Below, in pieces: positions 50,001 to 62,999 of a stretch of 64,000 nt of DNA; positions within the stretch are counted from its first letter, which is position 1, and the number at the start of each line of letters is the position of its first letter. This stretch comes from Casuarina equisetifolia. Lineage: Eukaryota > Streptophyta > Magnoliopsida > Fagales > Casuarinaceae. The DNA lies in the NCBI GenBank assembly GCA_028551475.1, contig CM052362.1, positions 5,579,354 to 5,643,353 on the forward strand, written 5' to 3'. Made by a program: the position numbers and the translations under genes. The notes beneath the pieces were generated by a model. That model worked only from the letters and a program-made list of their open reading frames with translations, did no database searches and was not told where the DNA came from.

Positions 50001-52924
50001 TACTGAGACACAACAGTGGAAATGGCAGCCCCACTGACGCCCAAGCGAAAATAATACATGAGTAAAGGAAATAAGAATACGGCTGACAGATTTCCAAAAC
50101 CTGCATATCAATCACCTGCAACGTTAACAAGATTGAGAAACAAAAAACTATCTGAATGACATTGTAGATAGGCCATCCGCACTGGCATCTGCTGATTAAC
50201 AAGTAGCTTTTTCGATAACAAACATGAACCAAATTTTACTACAATTAAATATCAAATGACAGCAATTAGATAAAGTGGCTTCCCTTGTATGATTGGAAAA
50301 ATCACCTTCTTTCGTCATTGCAGCCATATGATGAAATTGATTAAGAAAAGGAAACCATAGATAGTGAAGCTCTTTTTCTTCTGTGTGTGATGTTTGACAG
50401 TATCAGCTTCAACAGTGTTTTCTAACTTCCATGGATAGAAGGAGAGGTGGGGCGGGTGATTAAGGAAATGAGCACCACTTGAAGCATTGAACGTGTGATT
50501 CGTAGAGGAAAAGACAAAGATGTGCTAAACCTGGGTGATTTATACTCATTTTAGCCAGCATGAAAAAAGAAAAAAAGAAAGGAAAAATCTAACATGGCGA
50601 CCTCCTGGAGCAGAAAGTAGGTTTAGTAAGCTGTCTTCAACACACAAAACAAAGTGGGGGAGAGAAAATGTTTCACTGCCAATATAAACCAAAATGTTTC
50701 AGATTATTCTATGAGCATAGGCAGGCGATATTATCTAAATACTCAGAACCCAATTAAGTATCTCATAAAATTAGGATTTGGACCTCATCAGACAGTGTTT
50801 GCTTGAACTATTCGGGTAAATTCTTTACATAAATAAAAAGCCAAGACAAACAAAGGAACTATTGTGGCATACTGCTTTTTTGTGTTAGTTTCAGAAAGTA
50901 AATGGAACACTTGCCTAGGCATAACACTGGAGTTTTTGTATCCTTAAATCCACGGAAGATGCCTTGAATGGCCAGAGACACAACGACTGCAGGAGCACCA
51001 ATTGCTCTAAGTGAAAGAAACTTTTCAGCCAGAATGCGCATTGGTGAAGCCTGTTCATAAATATGAGCTCAGAAGGTACTTCAATCTACCAAGGGTTGAC
51101 ACTGATGTCAAAATTACAATGAGCAAATCACTAGTTGACAAGAGGTTGATAAATAGAAATGGACTTATTACTACTTACAGAAGATATGCCCATCAAGTTC
51201 AGAAATATTTGAGATCCAAAATACATTGCCAAGGCTTCCACAGTTCCAATTGCAAGTGCTAAAACTAAGGCAGTAGAGACAGAAGGTAGTAGCTTTCTTT
51301 CACCCGTTCCATCAAGACCTGTGCATCAATTGTTTCAACTTTAGAATGCAATATGGAATGGATGAAAGAAGTGGGGATCTCAATATGTCATGCTCACTTC
51401 ATAGTAGCCTTCTAGAATTTATTGTAGTTTCACCTGAATCAAATCCTTCGCTTGCATTCTTCGATATGTCCTCAGCCACAAATGATGTTGCGACACTGAG
51501 GAGAGGAATATTGAAAACTTTCGATATGATGTTGAAAATTGACATAGAAAGACCTGCTGATGCCAACTCCAGGGGCCCTTTTCAAATGATTGAAATCAAG
51601 AAGCTTATTGAGTAATAATCTGAAAGGTACTTTTCCCACTACGTTAACGGCTATAGCTAGACAAAGCGAACAATTGGTATCAACAGGTAACCAATAAATA
51701 AAATTCCGAATCTGTATCACCAAATTTGTCTTAGCCTTGTGATGCATGAAACTCCAGTTCACAAATAATATGCCTACCTTGGAAAACATAGGAAATAGGC
51801 ATAACCCCAAAAGTCCTAGGAGATAGAACCACCAATGTCTCGGATTCTAAGACCACACGATGATTTTACTTTCTGATTCTGAGCTGATTTCTCAACATGC
51901 AATTAGATGCTTTTACTTTCTGTCAAATTTTCTGTCTACCTCTCTCTACAGTCCCTGTATTATATTTCCTGGGACATTGCTCCAAACCCATCAATTAACA
52001 AAAGGTCCCTGGACAGGGAAGAAACACCTTCCTATGCAGTGAAGAGCTAAATATGCATTTACTCAGTCTTGACAAAGTATAAACCGGACAATAGAGTTTG
52101 TAGACAAAGCAGACAGAATCCAGTGGCCAATTATGCATGGCAGCCAAAATGAAGACAAGACAAATAAAACCAACAGACAAGGCATTAAACTTGAAGGAGT
52201 CCTGCAGTAATGGTAAATGGAAATTCGTTCTAAAGTTATTCTTGTTCCAGTACTTTTAAGAAGCCTAGTAATGGTAAAAACATTGCTAAAGCATAGTGGT
52301 AAATTTGATAGAAAAACCAACCCAGTCTTCCAATATAAGCAGTTTCCATCAGCTGTGCCAAGGGCTCAATTGCCTGTCCAGCAATTGCTGGTAAAGAAAG
52401 CATTATAAGCTCAGTTTGGACACTGGGTGCGCTTGATTGACTGGTTCTACCAGTCCCAGGAAGCTTGCTGTGAAACAATTCTGGATTTCAATAACTTTAT
52501 ATACAAGATTCACAATTCTTGAATCAGAAGGTAACAATGTATTTCTAAACACTAGTCAAAGCACCCAGGTTTTAATTGTTACATCAAACTCAGTAACACA
52601 TAAGCAACCAATTTTTGAAAAGAAAAAGGTGGCAAGTGATGAAACCTACAAGATTCTCCCACTTTCTGATGCTACACTACCCTCCGCATTGGAAGCATTC
52701 AACTCATAATCTGAAGTTCGTCGTTTTCTGATCAACCAGAATCTTCCATGAACATTGTTGCAGCTCAATCCTCTAGGATTTCCCACCGGAAAGAAATGGT
52801 TGTGGCCATCTTTCCTTGAGGAATTGGACCAATATTTTCTCGTCACATTTTGAACTGATCTTCTTCCACAGCTCGTGACTTTAGTATCCCAAGTGAGTGA
52901 ACCAGAGAGTCGAGTGACCGCCAT
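47061..52924 (-). CDS. DTX45: MATE-family transporter, chloroplast (DETOXIFICATION 44/45 type)
   Basis: MATE carriers are twelve-span antiporters. The DTX44/45 branch, related to EDS5, is plastid-targeted; the substrate is unknown here. Exons on the minus strand: 52924-52650, 52467-52322, 51577-51434, 51318-51179, 51050-50915, 50100-50004, 49916-49816, 49289-49126, 48472-48401, 48278-48162, 48046-47951, 47852-47731, 47127-47061; 1677 nt, 558 aa. A roughly 100-residue basic, Ser/Asn-rich N-terminus fits a transit peptide. Core motifs: LPAIAGQAIEPLAQLMETAY, PLLSVATSFVAEDI, RAIGAPAVVVSLAIQGIFRG, FKDTKTPVLCLG, GRTLAAVMTITLSTSMAARL, MAAHQICLQVWLSVSLLADA, FVSASQPINALAYVFDGLHY, ending GPWWFLQEDIRDFEVG. 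The intron after exon 5 uses a GC donor (cctag/gcaagt) needed to keep frame. The wording of the late spans is closer to DTX45 than to DTX44 as I recall them, so treat the symbol as tentative. The family call is firm. Confidence 0.93.
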
Positions 52925-55900
52925 GTTTCTAAGAAACCAAACTACAAAGAACTCGGGTTCAGGAGTAAAGATTCGCGGCACTCTCTCTGCAAATGATCAA
53001 CGAACGTGTAACCATCACCATTTCTTTCTATCTTTCATTTTTTTTTTGTTCAAATTTCTATCAACATTTTGTTAATCTGAAAGTTTGCTCTTCTATGAAA
53101 ATTCGAGAACATTTGTGTTTGGACGCCAAGAAAATTGGAAAAAGCCAATCAGGAGAGCAAGAGCTCCACCCAATTGACTAAGAAGAGAATGCACTCTATA
53201 ATCCTCCACATTATAATCCCAAAACCTCATAAACCATCAGATTAACAAGTATATTCAAGTTTTTGCTCCATTTTCAGAGCGATCAAATGGATGACAAGAC
53301 CACTAGCATCCCTCAAACCTCTGCTTTGCAACTGTTAACTGAATCAAACATGACTCAGAAAACAGCATTCCCACTTGGCTGCCAAAAAACGTGAGGACAA
53401 AGAACAGGGTTTAACAATTAAGAAAGAGCACGGGTACTTACAAACAACTGGACAAACATCGCACACATTGTCTTAGTACAATGCCGGCAAAGATTCATCA
53501 GAGAACTCGAAAAAACGGGTCACTGAGATTCCCCATGAAACTGGCTTTGGTTGGATTAAATATAAAATTCTTGAAAAGATTTACGAATGGCTATCAATTG
53601 TTCGGGACCATGAACGTGCGATTGTTGGAGATAATGTGGTAGGTAGGGGTTGGTTGAGCACATTACTGCGTTGGCTTTGGTGTCTTTTTCTTCCTTCTTC
53701 GCAAATGAACAAAACTCATTGTCGATCTTTCTTTTCATATACCTTTGCTAGGGAGAAATGATTACCACGGCTTCATAGAGAGTTTTATTCTCAATCAATC
53801 CCAAATTTACTTGTTCTATCACAAATGTATGATGTAGAACATAATAGTGTTAGAGAGACTCGTTGCTTCTCTTAATAGTCATCATTAAGGACACTCACCA
53901 TAATGATGGTGGGTTATACTTGAATTTGAAATTTGAAATTATATTAAAAGGATTTACTCTATTTTTTGAACCAATCTTGAAGAAAAAGACAAATTTTCAC
54001 AGATAAAATATTATAACAATATATCAACAATGCTAAATATATATATCCATATCATTTTTAACACTGATTTTTTTTTTCTCTCCCATTAAATATAGTATTT
54101 AGAATAAGATGAACTCTTTTAACTAATAGCATATTGTTTTTCCTATTTTCTTCTAGTTTTATGCAAGTGTCTTATCGGTGCATGATTTATTTTTTAAATG
54201 ACCCATGATGCTTCTCCCTTTCACTTTTATTTTTCTAAATTGCTACTTTTCGGTTGATATCAGTCATGAAATTCCACATCATTTGAAAATGGATATGTCT
54301 TCAAAAAGGCAGTCAAATAATGCAGTAATTGAGAATGGAATTTTTGTACAAACATGATTGCGAAGCGCACATGGAAAATTCATGAGCACAATAGACTCCA
54401 TGAAAATGACTCAAGTCCTCTCTATAATTTGGAAACTGGTCCCTACTATATGTCCCAAAGCCACACATAGGGCCTCAACCTGTTTCTTCGTATGCCTGTT
54501 TCAAGTTAAGGAAGGAAGGACATGAACAAATAAAAAAGATTACAATTAAGCCTTGATATATTACAATTAGCTTTGTTATGTTAATAACTTTCTTTATTTT
54601 ATTTTATTTTATTTTAATTTATTTCTTCCTATCTTTATTCCATACTGAACTTGACCACTTACTATCCTAATGACCAATTATACTCGTATGACTTATTATC
54701 TAATTGTAATCTTTCTCTCCTCTTCCTTTTTAGTGAACTTAACAAGCTTATTGTTAGTTTTTAGTGAAACTGCCATCTAGGAGCCCAAATAAGGGGATTA
54801 TCTTCTCTGATTGTTCTATACAATTAACTAAGATCTTGATTCCAAGATAAGCGCAGTATGCTTTGGATTTTCAGCTGTTATTATCCTTAACTTCAAATGT
54901 CTATGCCAAAGAAATAACTTTTACCATAAATTAACTTCTACTCCCGAATATTTCGTAAAAGATATATTTTTTAATTTAAGGACAAATTCTTCTGTAAAGG
55001 AAGGCTTCTTTCCTCCATAACTACAGCCTGAAATACTCCCAGAACGTGGGAAAAAATAAGACGGGGAGAGCACAAGGACGAGTGCTGTCCAATTGCAAGG
55101 GTTTGTGGACCTCCTTCACAGCGCTAACATGGAATGTTTCGCGTTTCTGAGGAAAAGTTTAAAAGCGATTAGCAGTGAGATTCTGGCCATACAAAGAGGG
55201 GATGCTTTTCTTTCATTTCTTAGGGGAGGGGGTTGAGCAGTCGGTGTAAGTTAGGTGAGCTCCCCAATTATTGGATGTTTGTGGCTTAAGATGAAGATAA
55301 GCTTTGTTTGAGTTTGGGCCACGTACACCATTATGCAGTCAACTATTATGATCAAGATTATGAAGATAGATTGGAATGAGATAAACATGTCAAAAGCTTG
55401 AAGACAGTGTTGGTGCTTAATATTATTAATCATGGAGAAGATGAGAGAGAATTTAAAAGGATGGTACAATCACTAAGGACCGAGAGCCTATTTTGTGAAG
55501 TGAAAGACGGAAAAAAAAAATTCAAGTCAAAAGGAAAAAAAGAGCACATTTCTTCATTAAAATTTCCTTGTAAAGAGGAAATATTATTTTAAAATATTTT
55601 AAAGAGGATTTTTTAGCATAGTTTTAGAGGAAAATGTTTTTCATTTTAAATATAATTCTCAAACAAAATTGAAAAAAAAATTCTATATTGTTCTTACTAA
55701 AGACATTAATATTAGGTTAAGAGTTGGAGGCTTGCATCATTGCCTTCAAGCAAGATTGAAATAAAAGATATATAGAGTTGCACGAGTAGATTTTTATTAT
55801 ATTTTAATCACTATTTATTTTTCCAAAAATAATGTGAAATATCGTAAATAATTTCTATAACTACCAATCTGCCATCTTGATATTTCTTATATTTAGACTG

Positions 55901-56372
55901 AATTGTTAAAAGGAAAAAAATGTCTATAGATGTTGATATGCTAAATTAGAATTATATACATTAAAATAGAAGTTATAAGTCAATAGGCTAATAGATTAGT
56001 GGTTGGCTTTTGAGTTTTTATTTTATTTATTTTTATTTAAAAAGGTACTAGTATCCTAATAAGTTTTATTAATTATAACAAGACTAGACATAATAACCAA
56101 TTATTAGATAAGTACAAAGGATAATATATAAGCCTAACCTTTAGAAATGACAAAACACTTATATTCAAGCTATTACATTAAAATATAAAAAAAAGTATGA
56201 AATACAATGTTCAATGCATATGCTTAACCATGCAATCTATAATTACCTAAGTCTAACTAATCATATATTAAAACAATTATGAGTATTTGGTACCATGGTC
56301 TTAGATTGACATTTCCTATCTTAAAACCTTCTTTATTTTTTTTTTAAGAAAAGAGCTACAAATTTAAGAAAT
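52925..56372. other. DTX upstream region and gene-poor spacer
   Basis: 52925-53000 is the probable DTX leader. A 60-codon minus ORF at 53556-53738 (MKRKIDNEFCSFAKKEEKDT) has a true ATG but no recognised domain and is probably chance. From 53800 on the DNA is strongly AT-rich, with an (ATTTT)n run at about 54593-54615. I see no gene up to the acyl-activating enzyme relic. Confidence 0.5.
54593..54615 (+). repeat. (ATTTT)n microsatellite
   Basis: About five units of tttta in AT-rich spacer DNA. Confidence 0.85.
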
Positions 56373-57285
56373 TTATTTGATTTGATACTTGAAGATTCTA
56401 GGAATGTGGATCCCCTTTACAAATCCCATTTTTGAGAGCCAGTCCAGCCATGATTTCTGTATCTTTCTGGTTGAATTGACTGGCAAATCCCCAAATACAA
56501 CACTGTTCGGGACCGTAAACTTTGGAAACCGTTCCCCACAGAACCCGATGATCTCTTTTTCCATGCATGCAAGAACTCTTTCCTCCTTCAACTTCACAAA
56601 TGCACATGGCGTCTCTCCTTGATGATCATCACTTTCCCTCCCAACAACAGCAGCCTCCAACACATTCGGATGACTAAGCAACACTTTCCCTAACTCAAGC
56701 GTGCTTATAAACTGTCCCCCCGAGGCTTTGATGATGTCCTTTCCACGGTCTTTCATTGGTATACAACCGTTTGGATCTCTGACGGCAAGGTCACCGGTAT
56801 GATACCATCCACCTCTAAAAGCTTCTTGAGTTGCTTTTGCATTTTTATGGTATCCGGACATCGGAGTGTTGCCCCTAAACATAACCTCACCGTTTGTTTT
56901 CCCATCTTGAGGTACGCTTTTCATGGTGCTTGGATCTTTTATATCAACACCATCCATTAGCAGGTCGTAGTTCCCTTCCCGACATTTTATTGTTTTCATC
57001 TGTTCATCAGAGCCTGCAGGATCTCCAGAGGTCCAGCAATGGCTGGGCCAAGGGCCTATGTCATTCCATACCCATCTCACATTGAATCCTAGCTCGGCTA
57101 CCTTCACGAGGACTTGAGCTGCTGGTAATGGACCAGCAGTGATAACGTCTACCCTGGAAGGTAATGGCCTCTGGTCATTGGTTGTTAGTGTCTGCGATGA
57201 TTTTCAAGATGATAGGTGCACCGCACAAGTGAGTTACCTTGTGAGTGACAATGGTGTGTAATACATGTTTGGCTAAGAGATTAGT
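56373..57285 (-). pseudogene. acyl-activating enzyme (AMP-binding, AAE1-like) pseudogene fragment
   Basis: The fragment covers only the C-terminal half of an AMP-forming acyl-CoA synthetase of the plant AAE peroxisomal/cytosolic group. Recognisable family blocks: HKVTHLCGAPIILKIIAD, RPLPSRVDVITAGPLPAAQV, GEVMFRGNTPMSGYHKNAKA, EEAF-like TQEAFRGGWYHTGDLAV, KDRGKDIIKASGGQ, HPNVLEAAVVGRESDDHQGE, TPCAFVKLKEE and the terminal Lys region NSTRKIQK. Damage: a frameshift plus stop near 57172-57180, everything N-terminal of about 57285 missing (including the P-loop), and loss of the YGLTET-type adenylate motif, replaced by VRWVWNDIGPW. The stretch downstream of the frameshift is open for 244 codons, so inactivation is fairly recent or that part was constrained longer. 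The family is firm; the exact ancestor is unknown. Confidence 0.85.
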
Positions 57286-58819
57286 TCTAGACAAGCTTGC
57301 ACTACGGGATCTTGTCTAAAACTATAGAGAATAATCGATATTCAACTTAAAATATTAAAGTATTTAGTAGATGAACTCATTTATTTATAAATTATTCTCA
57401 TAATATATTATATTTCTTATATGGAACTTAATGTGTCCCCTTATCTTAAGCATGGGGAAAAACTTTTCATGTAGATTTTGCCTATGAGTGAAGGGGTGGA
57501 AAATAAAACTTGGGTCCCAACAAACTTCTTAACAATGTCTAACAATAATTCTACATTAGTTATTTAACATGCTTTCTCACCACATGAGTTATAGACTTGA
57601 GCACAATAACACATAATGTCATATAAACATGGGCTCTAAACACTAACACAACTAATGGCGGTGCTAAAGAAAAACTTGGACTCAAACACCATATTAAATA
57701 TTGTAGAAGATGGATTTATATCTAATTTTAAAACTTGACATTAAGTGAAGGAACTATTCTCTTCATTAACTACTCTTACAATTTGATATATTTCTAATGT
57801 GGGCTTAACACATACAATAGAAAAAACTAGTTTTAAGTGAGCCTTTATATATTTTGTTTTGGGAGAAAAGAATTTAAAAACAGCCCAAACATAAATAGAA
57901 GAAACCATTGATGCGTAGGTCGACATCATCAGTCTTGGTTGTGGTTGGGCTTTGATGAGATCCAAGTTCAGAGAACGTTGGGCTGGGACCACGGGGTTGG
58001 CCATGGCTTGGGCCTGGTTAGGTTCTAGAAATAACGTCACAAGAACCGAAATGGAGCTTTATCCTATGAAGGCCATTGCTTATCCTTTCTTCATTTTTAA
58101 GTCATCACACCGTCAATCGTCATGTAAAGCCTAGACTCAACAACTAGAATAGTTGGTTGACATGGGTAGTAGAATGGCTGGAACGGCAGAATGGTTAGAC
58201 TTGTACCGCCTTTCTCTCTTTCTTCTCTTGTGGCATTTTTTTTTTTTGTTTCCTTCACTTCATGTGGTTACTCTCCTCTTTACTTTTCGCTCTTTTGTTT
58301 TGCCCTTGTAAAGACGGTGTCAGTCAAGGCTTTCATTAAATCATGTGCGGGCTAGTCTTTTTGCACAAGCCTTTTCTTGCTTGTAGGCTGACTTGGGCTA
58401 ATTCTTTTGGCATGAGCTTGAGCTTATTATATGGGCTAATCTTTTTTGTTTTACTCCTCATGAGTTGGATTTCTCCTTCATACACATTTAGTCAAGCCTT
58501 TTTATAATATGGACCATAACAATAACCATCAAAGTACAAGGTCCCTTTAAATAAATACAAAGGCCATGAGAGAAAATATTTCTTCCAATAGCAATCTCCA
58601 TTAAAACATTATTGTAATATTCCTAAGAATATATGAGTTTTAGCACCAAGGGGAATATTAAGAATTATAAGTAAATAGTCATGGAGATAAGCACAATATT
58701 AACAATCATCATAAAAAATATCAGTTTACTTAACTTAACATTTCTCACTTAATAAAATCTATGGGATAAGTGCACCACAAACTATGTGTATAGTGGGTGT
58801 ATTGGGAAATTGGAAGGCT
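57286..58819. other. spacer between the AAE relic and the retrotransposon
   Basis: AT-rich, with no frame or family recognised. It could include a degraded 5' LTR of the adjoining Ty3/gypsy copy, but I found no matching repeat at the other end. Confidence 0.4.
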
Positions 58820-61800
58820 CTAATGAATGCCCTTTGATATTATGGTAGTTCTCTTATTTTCATCAGCACTAGAGTTGTCAAACATCTTGTGTTGAAACCA
58901 GATCAGCCTGGGGAGCTTAAAGTTGTGGTTGCTAACAACAATTGCATGAAAAGTGATAAACAATATTCTAATTTCCAAGTGACACTTCAAGGGATAACAT
59001 TCAATTTGAACTTGTATTTGCTTCCTAGATTTTGTTCTTGATATATAATGGCTTTAGACACTAGGTCTAGTTCTATAGGACTTTGAAAAACTTACTATGG
59101 ACTTGTATCTTAAAGGCCATATAGTTTCTATCCATGGGGGACAAATTCCTTCTAATCATTTGACTAGCAGGGAGGAGATCTAAAAAGATTTGATGAAGGA
59201 AAAACATGGGGTATTATTATAGATTGAATGAGTTGAATAAAAAAGGGATGAACTGCTAATAGGTTTGGCATTAGAAGGTTTAAAGGAGATTTGGGCCTAC
59301 TTTTAGGATGTTTTTGTTAAACCCATGGGTCTTCCACCCTTGAAGGCCAAAGATCATAGAATCATTTTAGCAAATCTTACAAAACTAGTTTCAATTCATC
59401 CTTAAAAGTATATCTATTCACAGAAAGGGAAAATTGACAATCTGTAAAGGAATTGTTAACTACTAGATTTATTCAACCTAGTTCAAGTCATTTTTCTTCC
59501 CTAATTTTGTTGGTTAAAAAATGAGATAGGTCATGGAGGCTCTAAATAGATTATTGTGAGCTTAACAACATAACTATCAAGGATAGTTTCCTAATGCCAT
59601 AGTGGACAAATTGCTAGATGAATTATTTTGAGCCCAAATTTTTTCAAAGCTTGGTTTAAGGGTTAGATACAATCAAATATGCATGCACCATGATGATGTG
59701 GAGAAAATAGCTTTCCACTTTCAATATGGGTATTATGAATTCTTTGTTATGCCCTTTAGCTTTTGAAATGTCCCTTATACTTTTTAGGCCTTGATAGATG
59801 ATGTATTTGTTCCTTACCTTTGGAAATTTGTTCTTGTGTTTTTTAATGATATTCTTGTCTATAGTCAATCTTAGGAAGAGCACAAAAGTCATATGCAAGC
59901 TGTTTTTACTATCTTGCAACAATGTTAATTATATGTGAAGGCTTTTAAGTGTGAATTTGGGAAACATGAAATTAATTTCTTAGGCCATAAAGTTGTGGAT
60001 GGGGGAATCTTTGTGGAGAGTGATAAAATAAAAGCTATAATTAAGTGGCCAGTCCCCAAAAATCTCAAGTAGTTACAAGGCTTTCTTAGACTTTTTGGAT
60101 ACTATCAATGATTTATGGTTGGGTATGGTCAAATAGCTTAACCATTGACAACCCTATAGAAAAGAAAAGGATTTCTTTAGAATTTCTTAGCTTTATCCGC
60201 CTTCAATACATTGAAGACTACTTCATCACAAGCTTTGGTACTCACTCCACTAAAATTTTAATTTCCTTTTACTTTAATGTGTGATGCCTCAAAAGGAGGC
60301 ATAAGAGCATTTCTTATGCCATTTAACCATCCTATAGCCTTTTTCAGCAAAGCTATACATGGTAAACACTTAGTTTATTCCATCTATGAAAAAGAGTTAA
60401 TGGCTTTAGCTCCTACCTTGTAGCATTGGAGACATTACTTGTTGAGCCATAAATTTGTGTTTACACTAATTAAAAAATTTTGAGATATCTTAGTGAGTAG
60501 TGGTTCACTTCACCCAGTTAGTGACATTAGTTTGCTAAACTCATGGGCTTTGATTTTAAGGTGGAATATACTATTGGTAAGAGGAATTTGGTAATGGATG
60601 CAGTGTCAAGGAAAAACATTGAGCACAATAGAGAGGACATTGAAATTTTTGGAGTAAAACATAAGGTAGGAGATAAAGATGATTTGGTAATTGACTCACA
60701 TGAAATAGAGGACATATTTGACATTATAGCTGGTATCCATTAACCATTCCACTTGGAAAAGCAGGGAAAGTTCTACAAGTTTCATGTCATGTCAAAATTG
60801 TACAAAGTTGACAAACCCCTTAAATAATCAATTGTGTGCAATTTCCTTACTAGTTCCAAAATGGGTTGAAGCCATTCAAGAATAAGTGTAGAGTAATCCA
60901 CCTTTCTAGAAACTAGTCACAGGAATAATGGCATGGGAACTTGGCCAACAATGATCTTTCAATGATTAAATTTTCTTGGGAAGGAATTCCAAGCTTTGTT
61001 AAGCAATTATCAAAGAATTTCATGATAGTTTTCATGAAGGTGTACATAAAACAATTTAAAACAATTCAACAATTGTGGTTAGCTTTCTTTTAGCCTAAAA
61101 TGTAAGCTTTAGAGGTGGAATATATTTGTACATGTGATGTGTGTCAAAGGAATAAGCTAAAAAATGCAGGTCCATCGGTCTTTTGTAGCTTTTTCCAATA
61201 CCTTTGTCAGTTATGGGAAGATATTTCCCTTGACTTTGTATATGGTTTACCACTTTTTGAAGGTAAAAAATCAATAATGGTGGTATTTCTTAGCTCTAAA
61301 GCATCCATAAGTAGCACCAACAATAACCAAGCTATCCTTTAATAACATCTTAAAAATCTATACTCTAACCAAATTTATGGTTCGTGATAGAGACCTTCTT
61401 GTTATGGGAATGTTTTGGAAATACTTATTCTACCTTTAAGGGACCTTCTTCAATTTTTTCATTGCATATCATCTATAGACCAATGAATAAAATGAAGGTA
61501 GCTAATTGCACCGTAGAATTTTATCTAAGATGGCTTATTGGTGATCATCCTAAATCTTGGGCTGAATATAATTACAATACCAGCCTCTACTTTACAAATA
61601 AAATGTCATCATATGAGGTTGTGTTTAGTAAGAAACCTCCCACAATTTTAGTAATGGAGATTTCACTCCATTTAATGTCATGGACTCTTAATGACTATCA
61701 AGAAATTTTTAATTCACTAGAAAAACCAACCCCAATTAATGCAACATGGGAAGATGTGCTAGATCTTTAGGAATGTTTCCTTCACCTAGTAGGCTAGGTT

Positions 61801-61990
61801 TTTCTAGGACAATATTAGATGATATGTGGCTACACCATGTAAGTGTCCAACAAACCAAGCAAGACTGAATCACAGGTCTTCTGTGATGAGTCCAAAGAAA
61901 AGTCAACTTGCACCAACCATCTATAATGATGGTAACACTTAAATGACTTCTTTTGATATTTTCAGGAATAGTTTTAGTGGCAGGAAGGTG
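58820..61990 (+). mobile_element. degenerate Ty3/gypsy LTR retrotransposon (chromovirus-like)
   Basis: Remnants of the pol domains occur in the diagnostic Ty3/gypsy order. Aspartic protease region at about 58840-59035 (short pieces such as LKPDQPGELKVVV and VTLQGITFNL). RT start at about 59300-59560 (GLPPLK, KDHRIILAN, then a broken IDY-x-ELN-type block). RT body and connection to about 60200. RNase H at about 60240-60640 (CDASKGGI, YEKELMAL, DFKVEYTIGKRN). Integrase zinc finger at about 61130-61160 (CDVCQRNK) and core at about 61220-61640. A chromodomain-like end near 61740-61770 (INATWEDVLDL) follows. Stops and frameshifts interrupt every domain, so it cannot encode a working polyprotein. 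Integrase placed after RNase H separates it from Ty1/copia. Chromovirus assignment rests on the short C-terminal motif only. Confidence 0.85.
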
Positions 61991-62260
61991 GGATTCTTCA
62001 CTTGGTTACTTGTGCATTTGAGTTGCTATCAAGGGTCAATAGAGATATCTAGCTATTGTATAAATAAGTAGGTTTAGGGCTTGTAAAAGGCATATATTAA
62101 TTGTAACACCTAAAACTATTGTTTAGTGAAAACTTCTTTTCATTCTCTTTCTACATATTCTCTCGTTCCTATAAAATATAGAATAAATGGAATAAACATA
62201 ACCACTAGTTGTTAGAAGCATCTCTAGTTATGCATTGGAATACTTAGAATTGTACCAATT
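61990..62260 (+). mobile_element. possible 3' LTR remnant of the Ty3/gypsy copy
   Basis: Directly after the pol remnant a TATA-like tgtataaataag lies at about 62057-62068, followed by pyrimidine-rich leader-like DNA (ttctttttcattctctttct near 62128-62150). This arrangement resembles an LTR promoter. No second LTR copy or terminal TG...CA pair was found, so it is tentative. Confidence 0.3.
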
Positions 62261-62999
62261 CAACAAAATCTAGTCTTATTGAGTAGATTTTTTCAAATCC
62301 TAACAAAATGATGTGGGAGGTTGAAGGATGCCTTAAACCTAAAGTGAAACAAAAGCTTGTGGCTAAAAAACCTTTAGGTGCAAAGATAATAGTGATTGCA
62401 AGTATGTCTTGTAAGCTACCAAAGGAAAGAGGAAGAAAAAGGCTAATAGATTGACTAAAAAGATAAACATAAATTATGTGATAGTCTTGGCCATGTTTTG
62501 TAATGTTTGGTGGTAACACCAAACTCAGCTTTATCCCTTTCTTAGGAATATATGTGTTAAGTTATGTGAACTAAAGTTTTTGATGATGATATGTTTAAAG
62601 GATTGTTGGATTATTAGGCTATTAGTGAAAGTTTTATTTCTATGAAGTTATGTTTACTTTATGGAATATTCCTTAAAGTAATAAATACACATATTTATAG
62701 GAATATTGAATTTAAGGTTCCAAGGAAATCATAATTAGAATATTTCTACATAGCTTCATATGCTTATTTAAATTGGCCTTTTTCTTTAATGGTCTTTTTA
62801 TTTGATGGTCCAAATTTAACAAGTTGGATTGAATTGATTGCAATCCATTTGGTAAAGAGGACCTTTGCTCTATAAGTTTGCAATACATAATGAACGCTAA
62901 GCTTGTGATAAAGCCAAAAGTCTAGCCCACACAAGAAAAAGAGCCCAACCCACAACCTAATTAATGAAATGAAAATAAGACGATGTCATGCAAGCTTAA
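62261..62999. other. spacer between retrotransposon and PPR relic
   Basis: AT-rich. Short open frames on both strands match no family I know. Confidence 0.4.

Noticed and set aside
51346..51615. 89-codon plus-strand ORF
   Set aside because: Exact complement of the DTX exon at 51434-51577.
53556..53738. 60-codon minus ORF upstream of DTX
   Set aside because: Has an ATG, but is short, with no domain, no splice partner and no conservation evidence.
62244..62522. 92-codon minus ORF
   Set aside because: No family likeness; hydrophobic reading of AT-rich DNA beside a transposon relic.
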